Source: Cryptomeria japonica (lineage: Eukaryota; Streptophyta; Pinopsida; Cupressales; Cupressaceae). From it: a DNA stretch of 64,000 bases. The number at the start of each line of letters is the position of its first letter. Positions within the stretch are counted from its first letter, which is position 1. The notes below the pieces were generated by a model. The model did no database searches. It saw only the letters and a list, made by a program, of their open reading frames with translations, and was not told the DNA's origin. Positions 24,461 through 34,386 of this stretch are shown here, one piece after another. The position numbers and the translations under genes were made by a program. The DNA is taken from NCBI RefSeq assembly GCF_030272615.1, contig NC_081406.1:243777218-243841217 (forward strand), written 5' to 3'.

Positions 24461-24904
24461 TTAAGCTTTACTTGGGGAGTTTACATCAAACCCTTCAATG
24501 GGTTGCAAGCCAAGATTTTTACAATGAAATTGGAACTTTTCTTTACAAAGTGGCTTGGTCAAAATATCTGCAACTTGGTCTTCCCCCTTGCAATAGAGGA
24601 GTGAAACTTGCTTGTCTTCAATTTGTTCTCTAATAAAGTGGTGTTGGAGAGGAATATGTTTTGTCCTTGCATGGAAAACTGGATTTTTAGCCAAGGCAAT
24701 GGCACTTTGGTTGTCACAATACAATTGAGTTGGTTCATGTTGAGGTAGACCCAAATCTTCAAGTAGTCTTCTAAGCCACAAGACTTCTTTGGAAGCATTA
24801 GTGCATCCTTTGTACTCAGCTTCAGTGGATCCAAGAGAGGTAGATTGTTGCTTTTTACTATTCCAAGAAATTGCTCCTGAACCAACAAAAAACAATAACC
24901 ACAA
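24461..24904 (-). CDS. pol: Copia RNase H domain, third frame of pol
   Basis: Copia-type RNase H degrades the RNA template during reverse transcription. The frame carries STEAEYKGCTNASKEVLWLR (about residues 26-45), LYCDNQSAIALAKNPVFHAR (61-80) and TKHIPLQHHFIREQI, the usual order of plant copia RNase H, and ends NSPSKA just before the polypurine tract. The first acidic part (GFIDSNLGGDPNDGKSTCGYC, given here in two pieces: GFIDSNLGG and DPNDGKSTCGYC) is in the preceding frame. The switch, in the -1 sense, lies at the six-base run 24,887-24,892. Apart from that switch the domain looks complete. Confidence 0.93.
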   Translation of the reverse strand: MWLLFFVGSGAISWNSKKQQSTSLGSTEAEYKGCTNASKEVLWLRRLLEDLGLPQHEPTQLYCDNQSAIALAKNPVFHARTKHIPLQHHFIREQIEDKQVSLLYCKGEDQVADILTKPLCKEKFQFHCKNLGLQPIEGFDVNSPSKA

Positions 24905-25980
24905 GTAGATTTCCCATCATTGGGATCTCCACCTAGATTGGAATCAATAAAACCTTTTAAAGTAAAATTAGAATTTGCATCATAAAACAAACCTACATTA
25001 ATAGTTCCTTTAATATATCTTAAAATTCTTTTAGCAACTTTAAAGTGTGTTTGTTGAGGTTTAGACATGAATCTTGAAACCAAACCAACACTATAAGCAA
25101 TATCTGGCCTAGTAAGAGTTAAATAATTCAAACTTCCAACTAATTGTCTATACAAAGTAGGATCAACAAGAGGAGTTTGCATATCAAGCATTAACTTAGT
25201 GCCTAATTCAATAGGAATTGAAACATGGTGAGCATCATTCATGTGAAACTTATCTATGAGATCTTGAGCATATTTACTTTGAGATAAGAAAATTCCTTTA
25301 GAGGTTTGCCAAATTTGCATTCCTAAGAAATAATGTAAAAGACCTAAATCAGTCATTTGAAATTTTTGATTAAGTTGAAACTTAATATCAGAAATCAAAG
25401 TATTGGAACTTGAAGTAAGAATCAAATCATCTACATACAAGATAATAATGATAATATCATCTTCACTATGTTTAATATACAATTTAGGATCATTGTTACT
25501 TCTAATAAAGCCTTGAGAAAGAAATAATGCATTAATCTTTGAATACCACTCCCTAGGAGATTGCTTTAATCCATAAATTGATTTCTTTAATTTACAAACT
25601 AAGTGTGCATTACCTTCTTTAATAAAACCAGGAGGTTGAGACATATAAATTTCCTCATGTAAATCACCATTAAGAAAAGCACTTTTAACGTCCATTTGAT
25701 GAATAGGCCAATTCATTCTAGAAGCTAAAGCAAGCACAAGTTTAATTGTAGGCATTTTAGCAACAAGAGCAAAAGTTTCAGTATAATCTAAGCCTTCAAT
25801 TTGAGAAAAACCTCTAGCAACTAATCTAGCTTTAAATTTACTAACTTGATTATTAGCATTCAATTTGGTTTTATAAAGCCACTTGCGAGAAACAAGATTT
25901 TTACCATGAGGCAAGGGAACTAAATCCCAAGTTTGGTTAGAAATTAGAGTATCATATTCTTCTTCATTGCTTTTTGCCAA
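24887..25980 (-). CDS. pol: Copia reverse transcriptase, second frame of pol
   Basis: Reverse transcriptase copies element RNA into DNA. Visible are WLYKTKLNANNQVSKFKARL (residues about 34-53), VARGFSQIEGLDYTETFA, QMDVKSAFLNGDLHEEIYM with the first catalytic Asp at about 97, and the YVDD box at about 182-185 followed by LILTS. LTRPDIAYSVGLVSRFM and AKRILRYIKGT mark the connection region. The frame opens at 25,980, with residues before EEYDTLISNQTWDL being out-of-frame sequence. Past 24,887 it is out of register until a stop at 24,559. The join to the upstream frame is a -1 change at the five-base run 25,971-25,975. No catalytic residue is lost. Confidence 0.95.
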
Positions 25981-27701
25981 TGTGGTTGATTTTTAGCTTG
26001 ATCAAATGTTTTAGAATCATTAGAATTCATAATAGTAGTCATTAAAGCATAATTACAATAATTAACTCTTCTAGCTTGAAGTCTATCCATTCTAGCTAAG
26101 TATTCATCACTATCTTGAATTAAAGATTTAAACCATTTAGGTCTTCTTTTAGAAGTAATGGATTCATCACTAGAAGAAGAGTCATGAGGAGTAGAGTTAT
26201 TATTATCATCATCACTATCACTAGAAGGAATAGAAAGAGATGCATTAGGAGTAGGGTTAAGAGAAGGAGGTTGGTCCTCCACAAGCACAACTTTTCTTTG
26301 AGCAAGTTCATCATCCTCCACTTTAGAACAATCATGAATGCCTTTTTCTGCAATACAAACATCTCTTGCAACTTTTACCTTGTTAGTAATAGGATTGTAG
26401 ACTCTATAACCTTTTGTATTTTCATCATAACCAACAAAAATAAAAGGAGAAGATTTAGCATCTAATTTTTTTCTTTTCTTCTTAGGTTTGTGAACATAAG
26501 CTTTGGAACCAAAAATGCTTAAATTCTGCAAATTGGGCTTTCTACCAAACCAAGCTTCTTTAGAATTTTTATCCTTTGAGGCTTTGGTAGGTGTTCTATT
26601 AATTAAATAAGTTGCACAAGCCATAGCTTTAGCCCAAAACTTGTAATCCATATTTTTTGCATGCAATAAACATCTAGCCATTTCAACAATTGTCCTATGC
26701 TTCCGTTCTGCCACACCATTTTGTTGTCGTGTATAAGGAATGGTAAGCTCATGTTTAATTCCAAAAGATTTCAAATAAGAATTAAATGCATTATTGACAT
26801 ATTCTCTTCCATTGTCAGTATGAAGAATCTTAATTTTAGAACCAGATTGCCTTTCTACAAACATATGAAATTTAGTAAACACATCAAGCACTTGATCCTT
26901 ACTATGAAGGAAATATATCCATGTTCTCCTTGAAAAATCATCAACAAAGGTAAGTGCATACCTTGAACCTTGGATGGAAGGATTCTCCATGGGACCCAAG
27001 AGATCACTCTGAACTAAATGCAATTTAGTATATGCCCTCCAAGATTGACCATGAGGAAAGGGTTCTCTATGCATCTTACCACTGATGCAACCATTGCAAA
27101 CAATTTGAGAAGGAACAATACTAGGCAATCCATCAACCATAATTTCTTTTTGCATCATTGAAATATAATCAGAATTGAGATGGCCAAGTCTTTCATGCCA
27201 TATAGTAAAATCAATAGTAGTAAGCAAAGAATACTTTGGAGGAGAAAATTCATAGAACTTGAATAAGTTATCACTATCCATTTTAGCAGTAGCAATAACA
27301 TGATTAGTTTTTGGATCAATGATATAACATATGCCCTTATAAAAGTTAATCTTATAATCTTGACAAAGTTTAAGAACTGAAATCAAGTTTGATTTTAATT
27401 CAAGAACATAAAGAACATCATGTAATTTCCCATTAGGAACATTCACATCATCGATAGCTTCAACTTTGCAACTATGATTATTAGCTAATTGAACAGGAAT
27501 ATTAGAAGTATTAGGATGCAAAGATTCAAAACATTCTTTATGAGAAGTAACATGCTGAGATGCACCAGAATCAATAATCCACTCAAGTGGTTGAGAAACT
27601 TTATAAGTACATGTAAATGCATGACGAGATGAATTACCATTATTATTACCTTTCTTATAATGAGGTTTATGTTGTTGATTATTTTGATTATTTTGGTTCA
27701 T
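25944..27701 (-). CDS. pol: Copia protease and integrase, first frame of pol
   Basis: This frame holds the aspartic protease active site WIIDSGASQHV (DSG at about 44-46). The GAG-pre-integrase/zinc region follows, WHERLGHLNSDY...CNGCISGK (His169, His174, Cys202, Cys205). The integrase core has Asp233 (QSDLLGP), Asp296 (HTDNGREY) and Glu332 (NGVAERKHR), exactly 35 residues between the last two. A serine/Asp-rich linker precedes the reverse transcriptase. Its first ATG overlaps the gag stop codon as ATGA (27,701-27,698). It ends at a stop at 25,944, out of register after the A/T run 25,971-25,975. Confidence 0.95.
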   Translation of the reverse strand: MNQNNQNNQQHKPHYKKGNNNGNSSRHAFTCTYKVSQPLEWIIDSGASQHVTSHKECFESLHPNTSNIPVQLANNHSCKVEAIDDVNVPNGKLHDVLYVLELKSNLISVLKLCQDYKINFYKGICYIIDPKTNHVIATAKMDSDNLFKFYEFSPPKYSLLTTIDFTIWHERLGHLNSDYISMMQKEIMVDGLPSIVPSQIVCNGCISGKMHREPFPHGQSWRAYTKLHLVQSDLLGPMENPSIQGSRYALTFVDDFSRRTWIYFLHSKDQVLDVFTKFHMFVERQSGSKIKILHTDNGREYVNNAFNSYLKSFGIKHELTIPYTRQQNGVAERKHRTIVEMARCLLHAKNMDYKFWAKAMACATYLINRTPTKASKDKNSKEAWFGRKPNLQNLSIFGSKAYVHKPKKKRKKLDAKSSPFIFVGYDENTKGYRVYNPITNKVKVARDVCIAEKGIHDCSKVEDDELAQRKVVLVEDQPPSLNPTPNASLSIPSSDSDDDNNNSTPHDSSSSDESITSKRRPKWFKSLIQDSDEYLARMDRLQARRVNYCNYALMTTIMNSNDSKTFDQAKNQPHWQKAMKKNMIL

Positions 27702-28594
27702 GGGCTTTTTACCATTTGCTTCTTAAAACAATTATTAGTAATATGTGCATCTTTCCCACAATATGTGCAATGGGGTCTTGTTTGAGAATTATTCCTTTGA
27801 TTATTGTATGTATTATTATGATTATTATTATGATTATTATTATGAGAATTGTTATGATAGGATTTAGAATGAGATTGATAATTAGAACATTTGTGATTAT
27901 TATTATGATTATCATTATTATTATTATTATTGGATCTAAAATTATTATTATGATTTTGATCTTTAGACATAAAAGCATGTTCACTACTTTTAAGAGTACC
28001 AAATTGAATTAATTTAGCTTCCTCTTGATGTAATAAATTACGAAAAATATCATATGTTAATTGAGTAGCTAAGCTAGGAATAGCAAGTTGAGCATGAATA
28101 TTCGTAATAAATTGCTGAAATTGACGAGGAAGACATTTTTTAAGAATAAGATGAATTAAACGTAAATCAGCTAGCGTAACTCCTAAACCGGTTAATTGAC
28201 TATTAATAGAATCAAACTTTAATAAGAATTCATCCATGGTTTTAAAATATGTATACCTAAGATCTTCAAGTTGATCTTGAAGCTGAATTTTTCGGGATTC
28301 ATTTGAGCTATCATAAGTTGTTTTTAAAATTTTCCAAGCTTCATACGCTTTTGTACAATTTCCAATTAGAACATACAAATCAAGAACCATTGAAATACCA
28401 ATTAAACCAAGTGCTTCCTCATTTTGAGCCTTCCATCTATCTTGGTCGGCTTGAGGAGCAGTTGTAGCGGGCTCAAAAGTTTTGTCAGTTGCAACATCCA
28501 AAAGATGCTTGAAATGAAAAATAAAAGAAATATGTGTTTTCCATGAATGATAATTAGAACTATTTAATTTGACTTCCGGAATTAAAGTAGACAC
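27698..28594 (-). CDS. gag: Copia gag with CCHC zinc knuckle
   Basis: 298 codons. Gag forms the virus-like particle and binds element RNA. The N-terminal half matches plant copia gag (LNSSNYHSWKTHISFIF near residues 11-27; LKTTYDSSNESRKIQLQDQL in the middle). After an Asn/His-rich low-complexity stretch the zinc knuckle CTYCGKDAHITNNC has CX2CX4HX4C spacing. The start ATG at 28,594 is the first in frame after a 1.45 kb leader. The frame ends at TGA overlapping the ATG of pol; a five-base A/T run (27,706-27,710) lies just before. Confidence 0.95.
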   Translation of the reverse strand: MSTLIPEVKLNSSNYHSWKTHISFIFHFKHLLDVATDKTFEPATTAPQADQDRWKAQNEEALGLIGISMVLDLYVLIGNCTKAYEAWKILKTTYDSSNESRKIQLQDQLEDLRYTYFKTMDEFLLKFDSINSQLTGLGVTLADLRLIHLILKKCLPRQFQQFITNIHAQLAIPSLATQLTYDIFRNLLHQEEAKLIQFGTLKSSEHAFMSKDQNHNNNFRSNNNNNNDNHNNNHKCSNYQSHSKSYHNNSHNNNHNNNHNNTYNNQRNNSQTRPHCTYCGKDAHITNNCFKKQMVKSP

Positions 28595-30049
28595 GATAAC
28601 AAAATAATGGTTAGTAAAAAAAATTCCCTTTGATTAAAAACGAAAATTAACCTCCTTGATTAAAAATTGAATCAAATTTTAATAATTAAAAAAAATTATC
28701 AAGAAATATTATTTTCAATTTTTTTAATAACAAATTAAAATTGAAAAAGAACTTAAATTTTAATTAAACAAACTTATATTAAAAAAACTTTAAATCTTTA
28801 TAATAGCAAAATAAAAATTCTCTATATTAATAACTTTACTTAAAACTTAAAATTTTATTAAAATTTTATTTTTAAAAATGAACTCAACGAAACTTTACTT
28901 TTAAATAAACTTTTAAAAAGAAACTAAACTTTTTAAAGATTAAAACTTTTACATTAAATAATATTAAACTTTACTTAATGTTAAAGAGCTAAACTATTAT
29001 TTCAAAAAAGTTAACCAGCCTTATTACATGTAAGACAAAGAAACCTTAAAATTTTAAAGTTAAATTTTTAAATCTTATGATATACGTGAGAAGGATTATC
29101 CTTTGACTTTTTCTGAATTTAGTTATATGAAACGTAATAAAGCTACAAATAAATAAAACGTAAGAACAAATCAATACATAAACTATGATAAAAGCTATAC
29201 GTTATGACAGAGATAAACCAAAATAAACAGAGTTTGGTGCTGAGATACTCTGCAGGGAGGGACGTTATGACAGAGATTTGGTGCTGCAGGGAGGGACGAT
29301 AAGCAGAAAAAAAAAAAAAAAAAAATTACCAACTCAAATGCAGGTAAAATGGTTTCAGAAGTGTGCAAAGAGAGCACATGAAAAGATTTGAAGATAAGAG
29401 GAATCGAATATTAGAGTAGAGCAAACTAAAGATTTAGGAATTAATCAGAGCAAGCTTTAGATACAAGCTGCAAAAGATTTATCATATTTCTAGACAAAGA
29501 TAGATATGTAACTCAGATGATTGAGTTAGTATTTGTAAGTGAAATAAAACTTTAAATAGAATTATTTTAAACAGATTTAATTAGAGAGGAACTAAAATAG
29601 TTCTTTGAATCTGCAAACAGAAATAGTTAGAAAATATATAAACCAACAATAATTTGCAAGTGAAATAAAATTTTAGAACTTGCAAACAAACAGAGAAGCA
29701 ATGTAATAATAAATCAGATTTGGTGGCAAGCCGACCAAGCAGATTAAGGAGGCTGAGTTTGGCAATAAACCTTCCAAACTACTCACACTAAAAAAAACCA
29801 GAAACTTTGGCAGCAAGCCTTCCAAAAAAAATTTTGTTTTAATAAAAAAAACTAGAATAGAAAATTAAACCTGCAGGCAAACTTGTTAACAAGTTTGAAA
29901 AAAAAATTTAAAATCTGAAATAAAAAACCTGCACAATAGAAAATATTAGAAAAAGAACTTCTTCTCCTCTCAAGAATGCCTCCAACAAGGTGAACTCCAC
30001 AGAATGACAACCTTCATCAATCTCAACTTGAAACAAGGATTAGAAACTT
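28595..30049 (-). other. AT-rich leader of the copia element
   Basis: 1.45 kb between primer site and gag with no reading frame of note. It has a 19-base A run (29,309-29,327) and a short duplication (GTTATGACAGAGAT near 29,201 and 29,264; GCAGGGAGGGACG twice). Long leaders of this sort usually carry packaging and translation signals. Confidence 0.7.
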
Positions 30050-30061
30050 GCTCTGATACCA
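30050..30061 (-). other. Primer-binding site of the copia element
   Basis: On the minus strand TGGTATCAGAGC, the standard plant copia primer site for initiator tRNA-Met, directly adjoining the 5' LTR. Confidence 0.96.
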
Positions 30062-30250
30062 TGAAAGGAAATACAAGAGCAAGGAAGAATAATAAAATCC
30101 AAGTAAGTTTATTGATGAAGTAAATGTTACCAAGAGAAATGCAAAAAACCTTGGAGCAATCACCCAAATGTGAAGAAGGAGGCAAACTTTTGAAAGGGGA
30201 AAAGCAAAGAAAAACCCCTTGTGATATTATGAATGAGGCAATGCCTAAAA

Positions 30251-30343
<93 letters not shown>

Positions 30344-30642
30344 CTCTTTACAATATTGTCATTAAGAAGAAATGAGAGAGGAGACATCTCTTAAATAGAG
30401 ATGAGGAGAGGAGTTACAAAGTAACTCCCAAATCTATGAATGCCACCATTCATAAAATATGTGTGCCATGTGTCCACATCCTCTTATGGAGGAAATCTAA
30501 TATTCCTTAATAAAGGAAAATAAAAGAAATGACTTGTCCTCACACATGTACTAGAAGACAAATTACATGTAGGAATTCCAAAGGAATATCCTAAACTAAA
30601 TACAAATAAACCTAAGCCAAGTAAGGATTAAATATTTTAATA
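30062..30642 (-). repeat. Right LTR (5' LTR) of the copia element
   Basis: 581 bp, nearly identical to the left LTR. Its outer end reads TTTTAATA where the left one has TTTTAACA, so the canonical terminal CA has changed to TA. Confidence 0.96.
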
Positions 30643-30759
30643 GTGACCATATGAGAAAGCCATAAAAATCCTCTTTATCTGAAAAATTTCAATGGTTAAC
30701 AATATTTAAACTTTTGTCACCAAAAGTTTTAACTTTCACTATTTCACAAATGGAGCAAA

Positions 30760-30811
30760 CAATATGTATATACATACATATATATATATATAGGTATATA
30801 CATATATATAC

Positions 30812-30866
<55 letters not shown>

Positions 30867-31241
30867 CATGTACATGTACATATATATGTGTGTGTGTATA
30901 TATATATATATATATGTATACATATACATATATACATAATACATATATACAATATATACATATACATATACATATACATATGTATATGTATATATATACA
31001 TATATACATATACATATATATGTATATATATACATATATACATATACATATATATGTATGTATATATGTACACACATACACACACATATATTGTGTGTGT
31101 GTGTGCGTATGTATACATATATACATACATATATATGTACATATGTATACATACATATATATGTATATATGTATACATACATATATACACACACACACAT
31201 ATACATATATATACATATACACATACATATATATGTGTATG

Positions 31242-31272
<31 letters not shown>

Positions 31273-31622
31273 ATACATACATACACATATATATGTGTAT
31301 ATATACATATACATACTTATATATACATACATACATACATACATACATATATGTATGTATATATGTATATATGTATATGTATACATATACATATCTCTAC
31401 ATATATGCACACACACACACACATATATATATACATATATGTATGCATATACATATATATACATGTATATGCATGCATATATGTATATATATATGTGTGT
31501 GTGTGTGTGTGACACACACACACACATATGTATATATACATATATACATACATACATACATACATATATACATAGATATATATACATAGATATATACACA
31601 CATAAATATATATATATACACA
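30760..31622. repeat. Compound TA/TATACA/TATG/CA microsatellite, 0.86 kb
   Basis: Almost pure mixture of TATA, TACA, TATG, TGTG and CACA words, with short strand switches (for example TG run then CA run near 31,495-31,525). Long frames across it are artefacts of the repeat. Confidence 0.95.
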
Positions 31623-33283
31623 AATTTTAATGACAATATAATTTTTTATTAAATCATTGTTATTTGAGTAATTGTTTTCTGCTACTTTTTTTTTTAATTC
31701 CTTGCTTTGTATTTATTTTGGGTGTTGTGGCACCCATAGTGGTGGGAAGCCCTACCCATCTTGGGCTTACCCATGATGGTGGAGAGTCCACCCATCGTGG
31801 GCTTAACCACGATGGAGGGACCTCCACCACCACCGTAGGGGTCCATGGTGGATACACCCCTTGTCCCCCTCTCTTGACACTTTCTTTTCAGCTTGCAAAT
31901 AATAAATATATATAAAACAGAGTGTTAGTTTATTAAAAATAATTGCATGTTAATACATTTTAATACATGTTAATTCATTATTATGTAGATGTTAATACTT
32001 TTTTATATGTGTATTGATGTTGGTCAAATAATTAGATAAATAAATATATTTTAAATTTGGAAAATGTAGTTTAGTTGGTAAAATAGTATAATTGATTAAA
32101 AATGTTATATTTTGGTTAAATATAGCTACGTTTTCTTAAAGATAGTTATAAAGGGTTAAATTAGATGTATTTAGATTAATGTTATTAGATTTGAGCATGG
32201 AGGTATATTTGTGAAATATATATATGTATTTTGTTAAGTATAGATATATTTGGAAATTTGATATATTTTTTAGGAAGGTAAATGTATTTAGACTTATACA
32301 TATGTTATCTCATATAATTAATTTAATAATAGCCAATAGTAATAATGTATTACGTTACCTTAAATGATTGAATAATGAAATGTTAGTTTTATTGTGCCAA
32401 TTAATAGGAATAAAATGAGTATAATGATTTAAATTTGGGTTATTGGAAATTAATGTTAATTTGTATAAATGGATGTATAGAAGTTAATTTTGGACTTTTT
32501 GGTTATATGTTATGATTGGATTCTTCTATGCTTGGGATTATGAGACCCTATAATTGCTTTGACTTTTGTCCATTATTGTGGGATACCCGGTTATGTTATT
32601 AAATGCTTTTAGTTTCCAAAGACTAGGACAATGTTGATTTCCTTCTTTGTATATGGTTTCTCATCGTCATTTAATGTGATGCGTTTGGAGTCTTGTCTTG
32701 CATGACTTCTATGTTAGTCATTCATTATTTGTTGCTTTGAGCCTCCTTGGTTGTAATCTTGATTCTAGCAAGTCAATCAACCTTTCTATGGTAGAGGGGT
32801 TTAGACTCTTGGTGTTTTTGGGTGTCATAGACCTTGTGTTAGATTTTGGATTCCTAGGTGAAAGACAAGGGGGAGTGTCTTTCATTGGGGGTCGGGACCC
32901 AAAGTGGTTGCTAAGGTAACTCAATGAGAGTTTTGTAATCAAGTGAAAATTTAAAATAATGAACTAGGGAGGGTAGCTAGTTCACATTAATAAAGATTAA
33001 ATTGTTGCCTCTCTTATGCTCGAGTGCTTGTTTAGGACTGAGGTAATTAGAGAAGGTCTGGAATGGCTTCCACCAATCTTGTCCTTTCAAAAGGTTGGTT
33101 TGGTCCACTAGTGTTTGTATGGGGGTCAAGGGTTGGGAGAGGTCACCAAGGTAACCCAAGAAGGGGGAAGACATAGTGAAGACACTCTTCCCTATTGCAT
33201 ACCTAGTGGCCACTCTTGGATTTTTTCCATCTGTGGTTTTCTTGGGCCTCTATAAGTTGGTTGGTTTACTTTTGAGTTCCTTT

Positions 33284-34225
33284 TGTTGGAAACCAATAAC
33301 ACTAAAACGGGGGGGGGGGGGAGGGGGGGGTGAATCAGTGTTATACTGGAATAATAAATTTTAGCCTTATTAAAACATTCATACACCAATTGGTATACTG
33401 GTACATACAAAATTGAAAGAAGTAAAGCAACCAATAAGCCAAACACATAAATAAGAATCACAACACAGATTTATATGTGGAAAACCTCAAAGAGAAAAAA
33501 CCATGGTGGGATTTATGACCCACAATATCAATCCACTGGCCATATGAAGAGATATTATAAAATATGAGGGGCTTGCACTTGCAGGAAGGCTTACATCCTA
33601 GAGCACACTGCTCAATCACAATAGGAACCTCACTGACTACATAAAATTCTAGAGTACAATATGGAGAAGTGAGAACTGCTAAGATAACATCTTCTATGCC
33701 AGAATATAGCTCCGATTTAAGCTCTGTCTGTTCTGGTCTAAATCCCTAAACCCTTTACTAGAATAACCCTTACAATAATTTCCCCACATACATAATCTCT
33801 CACATCATATTACATTCACATATCCATTATCCAACAATATATCTCTCATGTATCTCTATCAAAAATGATCTACCAAACTATCATATATACCCTATACAAT
33901 TTTTATGCCTTATGTCATCTTACAAAAATATACACAATATCAAATTACATGTCGGCCAGATAACATAAATATATAGACATTAAAATCAATTATCGATGTC
34001 GGATCCAAGATATGTTAGCCTCATTTACCTATAACCTTTACTAAACCATGTCGGTCAGTGTTGCCAGTGATCAAAGAAATCCATCTGTCCTGCCGGTGCC
34101 GATGTAGAATCTGTGAAGTGCCTGTCGGTACACCATAGAACCAAAACATGAAGTTGGAACACAAAATCATGTTGCCATCAATGAAAACATAGTGAAATCA
34201 ACCAATAGAGTGTCAATTGCCAATA
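33284..34225 (-). repeat. Left LTR (3' LTR) of the 33-40 kb element
   Basis: 942 bp. It contains a long G run (33,309-33,330) inside the U5-end hairpin, whose stem is ATAACACT/AGTGTTAT (33,296-33,303 with 33,337-33,344). Confidence 0.92.
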
Positions 34226-34236
34226 ATCTCCCCCTT
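34226..34236 (-). other. Polypurine tract of the 33-40 kb element
   Basis: On the minus strand AAAGGGGGAGAT adjoins the 3' LTR. Confidence 0.8.
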
Positions 34237-34386
34237 TGGCATTGATGACAACACTAATGTGAAAAATGGTCAAGGTTTCATCTGTCGGTTTCATCCTGCC
34301 CTGCTCCCTCTGAGCTGAATATGCAAAATAATCCATATCTCCAAAAATCCATGACTCCATAACTCCCCCTAATGTATACAAATATT

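Larger units (their letters stand above)
23866..30642 (-). mobile_element. Full-length Ty1/copia LTR retrotransposon
   Basis: The element is 6,777 bp, with LTRs at 23,866-24,453 and 30,062-30,642, both starting TG on the plus strand. It is flanked by the same 5-bp target duplication GTGAC (23,861-23,865 and 30,643-30,647). Primer site and polypurine tract are in place, and the domain order gag, protease, integrase, reverse transcriptase, RNase H is the Ty1/copia order. By eye the LTRs differ at about six substitutions plus small indels and microsatellite changes over about 500 comparable bases, so insertion was recent for a plant genome. The coding region is interrupted by three frame changes, all in A/T runs. 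Confidence 0.97.

Noticed and set aside
27698..27720. Programmed -1 ribosomal frameshift between gag and pol
   Set aside because: No X-XXY-YYZ heptamer in the right register and no obvious downstream pseudoknot; homopolymer miscall or ATGA reinitiation fits better.
30689..31636. Overlapping frames of up to 294 codons
   Set aside because: Same microsatellite artefact on both strands; no domain-like composition.
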